The notes under the pieces are model-generated. The model was not told where the DNA came from, searched no databases, and saw nothing but the letters and a program-made list of their open reading frames with translations. This document shows, in pieces, positions 1-7,658 of a stretch of 14,698 nt of DNA. This DNA is from an uncultured Bacteroides sp. (GTDB lineage: Bacteria > Bacteroidota > Bacteroidia > Bacteroidales > Bacteroidaceae), in contig USQO01000053.1 in the NCBI GenBank assembly GCA_900556845.1, positions 1-14,698 of the forward strand. Direction: 5' to 3'. A program made the translations under genes and the position numbers. The number at the start of each line of letters is the position of its first letter. Positions within the stretch are counted from its first letter, which is position 1.

Positions 1-3
1 TTT

Positions 4-19
4 TGAAATATATATTTCA
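4..19. promoter_or_regulatory. 16-base perfect palindrome upstream of the two-component operon
   Basis: The half-sites TGAAATAT and ATATTTCA form a perfect 16-base palindrome. It lies about 27 bases upstream of the -33 box of the response regulator gene. No T-run follows, so it does not look like a terminator of an upstream gene. It could be an operator, perhaps an autoregulatory site, but this AT-rich sequence could also be chance. The regulatory role is inference. Confidence 0.3.
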
Positions 20-45
20 TAACATAGAAATAAACTAGGCCCATC

Positions 46-75
46 TTTGCAATACGATTTAAATGATTAGTTTTG
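46..75 (+). promoter_or_regulatory. Promoter of the response regulator/kinase operon
   Basis: A TTTG at 46-49 and TAGTTTTG at 68-75 match the Bacteroidetes sigma-ABfr consensus (TTTG, about 19 bases, TAnnTTTG), here with an 18-base spacer. Transcription would start near 82, about 20 bases before the ATG. A second, weaker -7-like match (CATCTTTG, 42-49) overlaps the -33 box, so an upstream alternative start is possible. Confidence 0.55.
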
Positions 76-101
76 CACTCTAACTAAAAAAGAAGGGCTT
101 T

Positions 102-791
102 ATGAACAATTACCGTATATTAGTAGTAGACGACGAAGAGGATTTGTGTGAAATCTTGAAATTCAATCTGGAAATTGAAGGTTACGATGTAGACACTGCC
201 AATTCAGCCGAAGAGGCACTTAAATTGGATTTACCTAAATACAACTTGCTATTACTGGATGTCATGATGGGAGAAATCTCTGGGTTCAAGATGGCACGCA
301 TGCTGAAGAAAAATCCGGAAACGGCTAATATTCCTATTATATTTATCACAGCCAAAGACACAGAAAACGATACGATTACAGGATTTAATCTGGGAGCAGA
401 CGACTATATATCAAAACCTTTCTCGTTACGTGAAGTACAAGCTCGCGTAAAGGCTGTGCTGAGAAGAACAAGCACAAATGGAGCAGAAGAAAAGCCACAG
501 TTATTGCAATATCAGGGGCTTTCCATAGACATAGAAAAGAAAAAAGTGTGCATCGATACCCAAGAAGTAGCACTTACCAAAAAAGAATTTGAAATTTTGC
601 TCCTTTTAATGCAAAACAAAGGACGTGTATTCTCACGCGAAGATATCCTGAGTAAAGTATGGCAAGACGAAGTGTATGTTTTAGACCGTACCATTGACGT
701 CAATATTACCCGACTGAGAAAAAAAATCGGTGCATATGGAAAATATATTGTTACCCGTTTGGGATATGGCTACTGCTTTGAAGCAGATTAA
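102..791 (+). CDS. OmpR/PhoB-family response regulator
   Basis: This 229-residue DNA-binding response regulator receives phosphate from the kinase encoded directly downstream. Residues 4-118 form the receiver domain. The acidic pair is D10/D11, the phosphoacceptor is D53 (LLLLDVMMG), the switch threonine is T83 (FITAKD), and the conserved lysine is K105 (YISKPFS). Residues about 130-228 form the winged-helix output domain, with the family's typical ending (VDVNITRLRKKIG, then TRLGYGY). All catalytic residues are present and the length is normal for the OmpR/PhoB family. The ATG at 102 follows a clear promoter, and the kinase gene starts 17 bases after the stop, so the two form one operon. It resembles RprY/PhoP-type regulators of Bacteroidetes, but I cannot assign a named orthologue or a target regulon from sequence alone. 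Confidence 0.95.
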   Translation: MNNYRILVVDDEEDLCEILKFNLEIEGYDVDTANSAEEALKLDLPKYNLLLLDVMMGEISGFKMARMLKKNPETANIPIIFITAKDTENDTITGFNLGADDYISKPFSLREVQARVKAVLRRTSTNGAEEKPQLLQYQGLSIDIEKKKVCIDTQEVALTKKEFEILLLLMQNKGRVFSREDILSKVWQDEVYVLDRTIDVNITRLRKKIGAYGKYIVTRLGYGYCFEAD

Positions 792-808
792 TTTGTTTTT
801 GACTTATT

Positions 809-2590
809 ATGACTATTGAATTTTCTAATCATATCCTTCCTTTCAACAAAAAACTTTTTCTTACAGTTATTCTGTTGTTTGCCTCGTTTGTGTGCTGCTT
901 CTTGTTCTATCAGTACAAGAGGGAAAAGGAATATAAAATAGAACTACTTGATACAAAGCTGCAAAACTATAATTACCAGCTTTACGACCACCTGAAAAGA
1001 AGGGATACACTCAGTGCTGAGCGAATGGATAAATTCTTATCAGAACACATCTTGCCCAACCTGAGAGTAACGATTATCAAAAAAGACGGTACAGTAATTT
1101 ACGACAACACGGAACATGATATTTCTAAATTTGCCAACCATTCTGGCAGAAAAGAAATACAAAAAGCTATTCGCAAGGGAAGCGGATATGATATCAGCAG
1201 ATTGTCTGAAAGTGTAGGAAAGGTCTTTTTTTACTCGGCTCACTATTTCCCGGATAAAGAAATCATCATCCGTTCGGCTCTGCCATACGATCTCGACCTA
1301 ACCAGACACCTGCAGGCGGACAGCAACTATATCTGGTTTACCATCATTGTTAGCTGCATTCTGCTGCTTATGCTATACCGATTCACCCAACGATTGGGTA
1401 CGTCTATCAAGCAATTGGAACTTTTTGCACTGAAAGCCGACCGTAACGAACCGATAGACATGAAGCAGAAATTTCCAGACAATGAACTGGGGGAGATATC
1501 ACAACACATCATTCAAATATACAAAAGGCTGCACAGAGCCAAAGAAGCGCTCTACATAGAACGCGAAAAGCTGATAACCCACTTGCAGATTTCGCATGAG
1601 GGACTGGGAGTGTTCACTGCAGACAGAAAGGAACTGCTGGTGAATTCACTTTTTACGCAGTATTGCAACATCATCTCGGACAACAACCTGACTTCAACTG
1701 AAGAGGTTTTCCAAATCTCTGAACTGGAGCCTATTATCAGCTTTCTAAATCTGAACCAGAAAAGTGGAAGTACACAGGAAGAAAAGAAAACAAGCATGTC
1801 GCTGGTAAAGAACAGCAGATCATTTACCATCGAGTGTATCATCTTTCAGGACCGTAGTTTTGAGATTTCTATCAATGATGTCACACAGGAACAAGAACAG
1901 GTGCGGTTGAAACGACAATTAACACAGAATATTGCGCACGAATTGAAGACTCCTGTAAGTAGTATTCAGGGATATCTGGAAACGATTATCAGTAATCCGG
2001 AATTGCCAAGAGAACGCATAGAAGCATTTATAGAAAGGTGCTATGCGCAAAGCAACCGGTTAACCTTCCTGCTGCGGGATATCTCGGTTCTGACCCGAAT
2101 GGATGAAGCACCAGGCATGATTGAAATGGAAAAGGCCAACATCAAGACCATCGTGGAAAATATCATGAGCGAGGTGGCCATGGATCTGGAAAAACGGCAC
2201 ATCCGGGTATTCAACCTGATTCAAAGGGATTTGATTATTGACGGAAATGCTTCCCTGCTCTACTCTATTTTCCGAAACCTGATGGATAACGCCATCGCTT
2301 ATGCCGGAAATGAAGTGGAGGTTACAATCAATTGCTTCCGCGAAGATGAATGCTTCTATTACTTCAGCTTCAGCGATAACGGCATCGGGGTTGCCCCAGA
2401 ACATCTGAACCGCTTGTTCGAGCGTTTTTACCGCGTGGACAAAGGACGGTCGAGAAAGATTGGCGGTACAGGTTTGGGATTGGCTATCGTAAAAAATGCA
2501 GTCCTGATTCACGGTGGAAGTATCTTCGCCAAGAACAGTTTAAGTGGAGGACTGGAATTCGTATTTACCTTAAAGAAAAAAGAGAGTTGA
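809..2590 (+). CDS. Membrane sensor histidine kinase, partner of the upstream regulator
   Basis: This 593-residue sensor kinase is anchored in the inner membrane. Residues about 15-34 form the first transmembrane helix, about 35-172 a periplasmic sensor region, and about 174-192 the second helix. A linker (about 193-245) and a poorly conserved PAS-like segment (about 255-360) follow. The HisKA dimerisation domain carries the phosphoacceptor H377 (QNIAHELKTP). The ATPase domain shows the N box (N494, LMDNAIAYAG), the G1 box DNGIG (523-527), an F box (LFERFYRVD) and the G2 box GGTGLGLAI (552-560). All catalytic motifs are intact. It lies 17 bases after the response regulator gene and is the obvious cognate partner. 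The signal is unknown. At 593 residues it is longer than I recall for B. fragilis RprX (about 519), so I do not use that name. The stop codon sits inside a terminator stem. Confidence 0.95.
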   Translation: MTIEFSNHILPFNKKLFLTVILLFASFVCCFLFYQYKREKEYKIELLDTKLQNYNYQLYDHLKRRDTLSAERMDKFLSEHILPNLRVTIIKKDGTVIYDNTEHDISKFANHSGRKEIQKAIRKGSGYDISRLSESVGKVFFYSAHYFPDKEIIIRSALPYDLDLTRHLQADSNYIWFTIIVSCILLLMLYRFTQRLGTSIKQLELFALKADRNEPIDMKQKFPDNELGEISQHIIQIYKRLHRAKEALYIEREKLITHLQISHEGLGVFTADRKELLVNSLFTQYCNIISDNNLTSTEEVFQISELEPIISFLNLNQKSGSTQEEKKTSMSLVKNSRSFTIECIIFQDRSFEISINDVTQEQEQVRLKRQLTQNIAHELKTPVSSIQGYLETIISNPELPRERIEAFIERCYAQSNRLTFLLRDISVLTRMDEAPGMIEMEKANIKTIVENIMSEVAMDLEKRHIRVFNLIQRDLIIDGNASLLYSIFRNLMDNAIAYAGNEVEVTINCFREDECFYYFSFSDNGIGVAPEHLNRLFERFYRVDKGRSRKIGGTGLGLAIVKNAVLIHGGSIFAKNSLSGGLEFVFTLKKKES

Positions 2591-2608
2591 CAGCAACTCT
2601 CTTTTTTT
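2581..2608 (+). terminator. Intrinsic terminator overlapping the kinase stop codon
   Basis: A 9-bp perfect stem, AGAGAGTTG (2581-2589) with CAACTCTCT (2594-2602), has a 4-base loop and is followed by a run of seven T. The 5' arm contains the last sense codons and most of the TGA stop (2588-2590), so coding and termination signals overlap. Confidence 0.9.
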
Positions 2609-2635
2609 ATAAATGTTCATCTTGGAATATACAAC

Positions 2636-2664
2636 AAAAAAGACCGAAACAAATGTTCCGGTCT
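2636..2664 (-). terminator. Terminator of the tRNA-Ser/tRNA-Thr transcript
   Basis: Read on the minus strand, AGACCGGAAC pairs with GTTTCGGTCT across an ATTT loop. There is one G-U pair, which would be an A-C mismatch on the plus strand, and a run of six U follows. The wobble pair and U-run therefore point to minus-strand use. It starts only a few bases past the 3' end of tRNA-Thr. Confidence 0.85.
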
Positions 2665-2669
2665 TTCTG

Positions 2670-2743
2670 AGCCTCTTGTCGGATTCGAACCAACGACCCC
2701 GAGATTACAAATCACGTGCTCTGGCCAACTGAGCTAAAGAGGC
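2670..2743 (-). tRNA. tRNA-Thr (anticodon UGU)
   Basis: A 74-base cloverleaf can be folded on the minus strand. The acceptor stem is GCCTCTT/AAGAGGC with discriminator U, the D arm is GCTC/GAGC, the anticodon loop TTTGTAA gives UGU (threonine, ACA codons), and the T arm is GTTGG/CCGAC around TTCGAAT. The anticodon stem CGTGA/TCTCG has one U-U mismatch at positions 29-41. The 3' CCA is not encoded and must be added after transcription. The gene lies 17 bases downstream of tRNA-Ser and shares its transcript. Confidence 0.95.
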
Positions 2744-2760
2744 AAAATTTATTTTCTTTG

Positions 2761-2845
2761 CGGAGAGACAGGGATTCGAACCCCGGGTACCTCGCAGTAC
2801 AACGGTTTTCAAGACCGCCGCAATCGACCACTCTGCCACCTCTCC
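2761..2845 (-). tRNA. tRNA-Ser (anticodon UGA)
   Basis: This 85-base class II tRNA is on the minus strand. The acceptor stem is GGAGAGG/TCTCTCC with discriminator G, the anticodon stem is GCGGT/ACCGT, and the loop CTTGAAA gives anticodon UGA (serine, UCA codons). A long variable arm can pair GTAC with GTAC, as expected for serine tRNAs, and the T arm is CGGGG/CCCTG around TTCGAAT. CCA is not encoded. It is the first gene of a two-tRNA transcript. Confidence 0.95.
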
Positions 2846-2895
2846 AAAACTTCTTGATTCACTTTATCAGAAGCACTTCCTTTTCGAAAGCGATG

Positions 2896-2926
2896 CAAAG
2901 GTAGGGATTATTTTTGAATCTGCAAA
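2896..2926 (-). promoter_or_regulatory. Promoter of the tRNA-Ser/tRNA-Thr unit
   Basis: On the minus strand a TTTG (2926-2923), a 19-base spacer and TACCTTTG (2903-2896) match the Bacteroidetes promoter consensus exactly. Transcription would begin near 2889, about 44 bases before mature tRNA-Ser. It diverges from the mutS2 promoter. Confidence 0.8.
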
Positions 2927-2942
2927 TAGTTGGGCAACTTTT

Positions 2943-2974
2943 TTTGAAAAAAATCTGCAAAAAACGTATCTTTG
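2943..2974 (+). promoter_or_regulatory. Promoter of mutS2
   Basis: TTTG (2943-2946), a 20-base spacer and TATCTTTG (2967-2974) match the Bacteroidetes consensus. The start of transcription is expected near 2981, giving a leader of about 28 bases before the ATG at 3009. Confidence 0.8.
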
Positions 2975-3008
2975 CACCCGAAAACAAGCAAAAACGCGTT
3001 TTTTAGAT

Positions 3009-5516
3009 ATGATATACCCACAAAATTTTGAGCAGAAAATAGGATTCGACAGTATCCGACAACTACTGAAAGGCAAATGTCTGAGCACACTGGGAGAAGA
3101 GCAAGTGAATAATATGGCTTTTTCCACGGCATTTGAAGAAATCGACCAACAATTGGAGCAGGTGATGGAATTTATCCAGATTCTGGAAACAGAAGATGCT
3201 TTTCCCAACCAGTACTTCTTCGATGTGCGACCTTCACTGAAACGTATCCGTGTAGAAGGTCTCTATATGGACGAAGCCGAACTGTTCGACTTGCGCCGCT
3301 CACTGGAAACCATACGCGACATCGTAAACTTTCTGCAGACTGAAGCAGACGAAGAGGAAGTCGACGACAACAAGCAACCTTACCCTGCCCTTCGTGAACT
3401 GGCTAAAGACATTATCGTATTCCCACTCCTGATAACCCGTATCAACAATATCCTTGATAAATTTGGAAAAATAAAGGATAATGCCTCAGCCGAACTGTTG
3501 CGTATACGCCGTGAACTGGCCGCAACAACGGGAAGTATCTCCAGAAGTCTGGGAGCAATCCTGCGCAATGCCCAGTCAGAAGGGTATGTTGACAAAGATG
3601 TAACTCCTACCATGCGTGACGGCCGACTGGTAATTCCGATAGTACCGGGCATGAAACGTAAGATAAAAGGTATCGTGCATGATGAATCGGCTACAGGTAA
3701 AACCGTATTTATAGAACCCGCTGAAGTGGTAGAGGCCAACAACCGTATCCGTGAGCTGGAAGGAGAAGAGCGCCGTGAAATTATCCGCATCCTGACAGAG
3801 TTTTCCGGAGTGATACGCCCACAGATCCCAGCTATCTTGGACTCGTATGAATTCCTAGCTATTATAGACTTCATCCGTGCCAAAGCCTTGTTTGCCAAAG
3901 AGACCAAGAGCGTGAAGCCTTCACTGGAAAACAAGCAGATTATCGACTGGGTAGAAGCCATTCATCCGCTGCTGCAGATGTCGCTGGCTAAGCATGACAA
4001 GAAAGTTGTTCCGCTGGATATTGAATTGAGCCGGAAAAAGCGCATCCTGCTGATTTCAGGACCTAATGCCGGCGGTAAATCGGTCTGCCTGAAAACTGTG
4101 GGACTCTTGCAATATATGTTACAATGTGGGTTATTGATTCCATTGAACGAAAGAAGTCATACGGGTATCTTCAACGATATCTTTATAGATATAGGTGACG
4201 AACAGAGTATCGAAGATGACTTGAGTACATATTCTTCACACCTTACCAACATGAAGATGATGCTGAAAGGATGCAACGAAAAGAGTCTTATTCTGATAGA
4301 TGAATTCGGAGGAGGTACAGAGCCGCAGATTGGAGGTGCCATAGCCGAAGCTGTGCTGAAGCGATTCAACAGTAAAAAAACATTTGGCGTAATCACCACA
4401 CACTATCAGAATCTGAAGCATTTTGCCGAGAACCATGAAGGTGTGGTAAACGGAGCCATGTTGTACGACCGTCATGAAATGCGTGCACTCTTCCAACTGC
4501 AAATCGGTAATCCGGGAAGCTCGTTTGCCGTAGAGATTGCCCGTAAAATTGGCTTACCGGAAGAAGTTATTGCCGATGCTTCGGAGATTGTAGGAAGCGA
4601 ATACATCCAGAGCGACAAGTATCTGCAAGATATCGTCCGCGACAAACGTTACTGGGAAACCAAACGCCAGAACATTCGCAAGCGTGAAAAGCAAATGGAG
4701 GAAACCATTGCACGCTACGAGCAGGAAATTGCGGAACTGGAAAGAAGCCGAAAAGAAATTCTGAAAAAGGCAAAGGAGGACGCAGAACATTTGTTGCAGG
4801 AATCGAATGCAAAAATCGAAAATACCATTCGTGCCATCAAGGAGGCTCAGGCCGACAAGGAGCGTACTCGTACAGCACGTCAGGAACTGAATGAGTTCAA
4901 GAGCCAGATAGAGGAGCGGAACAAGCAGGCACTGGAAGAAAAAATTGCCCGCAAAATGGAGCAGCTGCGTGAAAAACAGGAACGCAAGAAAGATAAGAAA
5001 GACAAGAAAAATGCAACTGTCCAGCAGGTAGTTGTTCCGAAGGTGAAGCCTATCACCGTAGGTGGTTATGTGCGTATCAAGGGACAGACCAGCGTAGGTG
5101 AAGTTTTGGAAATCAACGGAAAGAATGCCATCGTGATGTTCGGACTGATGAAAACGAATGTAAAAGTCGACCGTCTGGAACATGCGGAAGCTCCGAAACA
5201 AAATCTGGCCACCGTAAAGAGTACCTTCATCAGCAGTGAAACTCAAGAACAGGTATACGAGAAGAAATTGAACTTCAAGCAAGACATCGATGTACGCGGT
5301 ATGCGCGGCGATGAAGCTATACAGACTGTAACCTATTTTATTGATGACGCAATCTTGCTGGGAATGAGTCGTGTCCGAATTCTGCACGGTACAGGAAACG
5401 GCATCCTGCGCACGCTGATCCGCCAGTATCTGGCTACCGTCCCGGGAGTTGCCCAATATAAAGATGAGCATGTACAGTTTGGCGGTGCAGGTATTACGGT
5501 GGTAGATTTGAAATAA
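3009..5516 (+). CDS. mutS2: MutS2-family ATPase/endonuclease
   Basis: This 835-residue MutS2 protein is cytoplasmic. Family members bind branched DNA or act on collided ribosomes and do not take part in classical mismatch repair. The N-terminal clamp/lever core covers about 1-320. The ABC-type ATPase covers about 320-525, with Walker A GPNAGGKS at 351-358, the MutS signature segment near EDDLSTYSSHLTNM, and Walker B LILIDEFGGGTEP. A long, highly charged coiled coil spans about 530-665. A short lysine-rich linker and a KOW-like segment follow. The C-terminal Smr nuclease domain runs from about 755, with D761-V-R-G (the LDLRG-equivalent) and H793-GTGNG. There is no N-terminal mismatch-recognition domain, which separates it from MutS. 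The length is in or slightly above the usual range (about 780-840). It is transcribed alone from its own promoter. Confidence 0.96.
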   Translation: MIYPQNFEQKIGFDSIRQLLKGKCLSTLGEEQVNNMAFSTAFEEIDQQLEQVMEFIQILETEDAFPNQYFFDVRPSLKRIRVEGLYMDEAELFDLRRSLETIRDIVNFLQTEADEEEVDDNKQPYPALRELAKDIIVFPLLITRINNILDKFGKIKDNASAELLRIRRELAATTGSISRSLGAILRNAQSEGYVDKDVTPTMRDGRLVIPIVPGMKRKIKGIVHDESATGKTVFIEPAEVVEANNRIRELEGEERREIIRILTEFSGVIRPQIPAILDSYEFLAIIDFIRAKALFAKETKSVKPSLENKQIIDWVEAIHPLLQMSLAKHDKKVVPLDIELSRKKRILLISGPNAGGKSVCLKTVGLLQYMLQCGLLIPLNERSHTGIFNDIFIDIGDEQSIEDDLSTYSSHLTNMKMMLKGCNEKSLILIDEFGGGTEPQIGGAIAEAVLKRFNSKKTFGVITTHYQNLKHFAENHEGVVNGAMLYDRHEMRALFQLQIGNPGSSFAVEIARKIGLPEEVIADASEIVGSEYIQSDKYLQDIVRDKRYWETKRQNIRKREKQMEETIARYEQEIAELERSRKEILKKAKEDAEHLLQESNAKIENTIRAIKEAQADKERTRTARQELNEFKSQIEERNKQALEEKIARKMEQLREKQERKKDKKDKKNATVQQVVVPKVKPITVGGYVRIKGQTSVGEVLEINGKNAIVMFGLMKTNVKVDRLEHAEAPKQNLATVKSTFISSETQEQVYEKKLNFKQDIDVRGMRGDEAIQTVTYFIDDAILLGMSRVRILHGTGNGILRTLIRQYLATVPGVAQYKDEHVQFGGAGITVVDLK

Positions 5517-5551
5517 TCTCAAAAATTATCTTATCTTTGCCTAAGGATAAG
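5508..5551 (+). promoter_or_regulatory. Promoter of sdaA with an inverted repeat at its start site
   Basis: TTTG (5508-5511), 20 bases and TATCTTTG (5532-5539) match the Bacteroidetes consensus. The -33 box lies inside the last codons of mutS2. Transcription would begin near 5546. CTTATC (5530-5535) and GATAAG (5546-5551) form a 6-bp inverted repeat spanning the -7 box and the start site, which might be an operator. No clear terminator separates mutS2 from this gene. Confidence 0.75.
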
Positions 5552-5584
5552 AATACAATAAAATGACCCTTTAATATTGAAAAA

Positions 5585-6793
5585 ATGAAATCCTTACGAG
5601 AACTGTACAGAATAGGAACAGGCCCTTCCAGCAGTCACACCATGGGACCGAGAAAGGCCGCAGAACAGTTTTTAGCCAAGCATCCGGAGGCCAAGGCTTT
5701 TGAAGTAATTCTTTATGGAAGTCTGGCTGCTACCGGTAAAGGACACATGACCGATGTTGCCATACTGGATACACTGGAACCCCATGCTCCAGTAGAAATA
5801 GTATGGAAACCGCATATTTTCTTTCCGTTCCACCCCAATGGAATGACGTTCAAGTCGAAAAACGAAAACGGAAAGGTAACAGACGAATGGACAGTCTTCA
5901 GTATAGGTGGAGGCGCTTTGGCAGAAGAAGGCCATATGCCTGATGCTTCGCAGGAAATCTATTCCATGAACAGCATGAGCCAGATTCTTTACTGGTGTGA
6001 ACATACTGGAAGAAGTTACTGGGAATATGTTGAGCAGTGTGAAGGTCCGGAAATTTGGAATTACCTTGCCGAAGTATGGGAGACTATGAAAGCTGCCATC
6101 GAAAGAGGACTGGATGCTGAAGGAGTACTGCCCGGCCCGTTGAACTTGCGCCGAAAAGCTTCTACCTATTACATCCGCTCGAAAGGTTATAAAGATTCAT
6201 TGCGCTCCAGAGGACTGGTGTTTGCTTACGCACTGGCGGTAAGTGAAGAAAATGCTTCGGGAGGCAAGATCGTAACAGCACCTACCTGCGGTGCATGTGG
6301 TGTAGTGCCTGCTGTGCTTTATCACTTGCAAAAAAGCCGCGACTTCAGCGATGCCCGCATTCTGCGAGCTTTGGCTACAGCGGGACTGATAGGCAATATC
6401 GTCAAGCATAATGCTTCCATCTCGGGAGCAGAAGCCGGATGTCAGGCCGAAGTGGGAGTAGCCTGCTCTATGGCATCGGCTGCTGCCAGTCAGTTGTTCG
6501 GCGGAAGTCCTGCACAGATTGAATATGCGGCCGAAATGGGACTGGAACACCATCTGGGTATGACATGCGACCCGGTTTGCGGACTGGTACAGATTCCGTG
6601 TATCGAAAGAAACGCATACGCAGCTGCACGTGCACTTGATGCAAACATCTACTCGGCATTCACTGACGGACATCACCGCGTATCTTTCGACAAGGTAATC
6701 GAAGTGATGAAACAGACCGGTCACGACCTGCCGTCTTTATACAAGGAAACCAGTGAAGGTGGTCTGGCCAAAAACTACGAACAGATGATATAA
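5585..6793 (+). CDS. sdaA: L-serine dehydratase, iron-sulfur dependent, single chain
   Basis: This enzyme (L-serine ammonia-lyase) deaminates L-serine to pyruvate and ammonia using a [4Fe-4S] cluster, not PLP, in the cytoplasm. The N-terminal beta domain carries the signature PSSSHTMGP (14-22). The catalytic alpha domain (from about 165) has TAPTCGACG (231-239), and cluster ligands are predicted at C286, C328 and C339. The spacing of 42 and 11 residues equals that of C343/C385/C396 in the Legionella enzyme as I recall it. At 402 residues it is shorter than the roughly 455-residue proteobacterial single-chain forms, with the loss in the N-terminal half. The protein ends in NYEQMI and so lacks the C-terminal cysteine reported to cap the Legionella cluster. 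Start ATG 5585 follows a clear promoter. Confidence 0.95.
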   Translation: MKSLRELYRIGTGPSSSHTMGPRKAAEQFLAKHPEAKAFEVILYGSLAATGKGHMTDVAILDTLEPHAPVEIVWKPHIFFPFHPNGMTFKSKNENGKVTDEWTVFSIGGGALAEEGHMPDASQEIYSMNSMSQILYWCEHTGRSYWEYVEQCEGPEIWNYLAEVWETMKAAIERGLDAEGVLPGPLNLRRKASTYYIRSKGYKDSLRSRGLVFAYALAVSEENASGGKIVTAPTCGACGVVPAVLYHLQKSRDFSDARILRALATAGLIGNIVKHNASISGAEAGCQAEVGVACSMASAAASQLFGGSPAQIEYAAEMGLEHHLGMTCDPVCGLVQIPCIERNAYAAARALDANIYSAFTDGHHRVSFDKVIEVMKQTGHDLPSLYKETSEGGLAKNYEQMI

Positions 6794-6828
6794 GTACGTT
6801 TGTAAATCACATCACCTATAAAACTTTT

Positions 6829-6875
6829 AAAAGCCGTTTCTGCAACTCTGAATCGAAGCAGAAACGGCTTTTATT
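6829..6875. terminator. Shared terminator hairpin between sdaA and aqpZ
   Basis: A perfect 15-bp stem pairs AAAAGCCGTTTCTGC (6829-6843) with GCAGAAACGGCTTTT (6858-6872) around a 14-base loop. On the plus strand it ends in T-rich sequence and follows the sdaA stop by about 35 bases. On the minus strand it also ends in a short T-run, about 20 bases past the aqpZ stop. It probably serves both convergent genes and is stronger for sdaA. Confidence 0.88.
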
Positions 6876-6893
6876 ATTTTAATCTATAAAAGT

Positions 6894-7577
6894 CTATTTA
6901 TCCGAAGTCCCTATAAACTTCCAGACCAATGCGCTGAAAGCACCTCCTACAAAAGGAGCAACAATGAAAAGCCATAGCTGTGACAACGCCTGACCTCCCT
7001 CCAGCAATGCCGGACCTATACTGCGGGCCGGGTTTACAGATGTTCCGGTAATTGGAATACACACAATGTGTATCAGGGTAAGTGTCAAACCTATAGCCAG
7101 TCCAGCCAATGATCCGGCACCTTTTTTCTCATCGGTGCTACCCAAAACAACCAGCACAAAAATAAATGTGAAAATAGCCTCAGCCAGAAAGGCCTGTCCG
7201 GCTTCTCCCGGATCATACAGATTAGCACCTGTAGAGGTCGGTCCTCCATATCCTCCTGTAGAAACCAGTAACGACAAAATCAGCGACCCCAGAATAGCCC
7301 CTGCCACCTGAAACACCATATACATAAACGCATCTCTGCTTCTTATTCGTCCGGAAAGCCAGACTCCCAGCGTAATAGCCGGATTGATATGGCAACCGGA
7401 TATGCCGCCTATGGCATAAGCCATGGCCACAACAGACAGCCCGAAAGCCAAAGCTACCCCTAAAGTCCCCGTACCAGCACCTACGGTATCGGCCATTCCT
7501 CCTGCAAAGACTGCACTTCCGCAGCCCAATAGAACAAGTACCATTGTTCCGATTAATTCTGCAACATACTTTTTCAT
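6894..7577 (-). CDS. aqpZ: Aquaporin Z (water channel)
   Basis: This 227-residue major intrinsic protein has six predicted membrane helices and two half-helices, and allows passive water flow across the inner membrane. Both NPA motifs are present (HINPAITLG with N65-P-A; SVNPARS with N182-P-A-R). The selectivity-filter residues align with those of E. coli AqpZ: F45, H170, T179 and R185. This points to a water-specific channel and not a glycerol facilitator. The reading frame stays open upstream to 7739, but that extension is basic and unlike the family. It also contains the promoter, so I place the start at MKKYVAELIG (ATG at 7577). Convergent with sdaA and divergent from the HAD phosphatase gene. 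Confidence 0.95.
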   Translation of the reverse strand: MKKYVAELIGTMVLVLLGCGSAVFAGGMADTVGAGTGTLGVALAFGLSVVAMAYAIGGISGCHINPAITLGVWLSGRIRSRDAFMYMVFQVAGAILGSLILSLLVSTGGYGGPTSTGANLYDPGEAGQAFLAEAIFTFIFVLVVLGSTDEKKGAGSLAGLAIGLTLTLIHIVCIPITGTSVNPARSIGPALLEGGQALSQLWLFIVAPFVGGAFSALVWKFIGTSDK

Positions 7578-7658
7578 AACATACGAATTTATGGGGTTAG
7601 TAATTATATTCACAATCAATCTGGAATTCAATACAGAATTTCGAAGAAGCCTCACTAG

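Noticed and set aside
2060..2512. A 150-codon open frame on the minus strand opposite the kinase ATPase domain.
   Set aside because: It is fully antisense to conserved catalytic motifs and resembles no family I know.
2716..2904. A short plus-strand open frame across the two tRNA genes.
   Set aside because: It is made mostly of the complement of two tRNAs; such frames are common false genes.
4554..5522. A 322-codon open frame on the minus strand opposite mutS2.
   Set aside because: It lies wholly antisense to an intact, well-conserved gene, its product is cysteine- and phenylalanine-rich with no recognisable motif, and it has no promoter. It is a by-product of mutS2 codon use.
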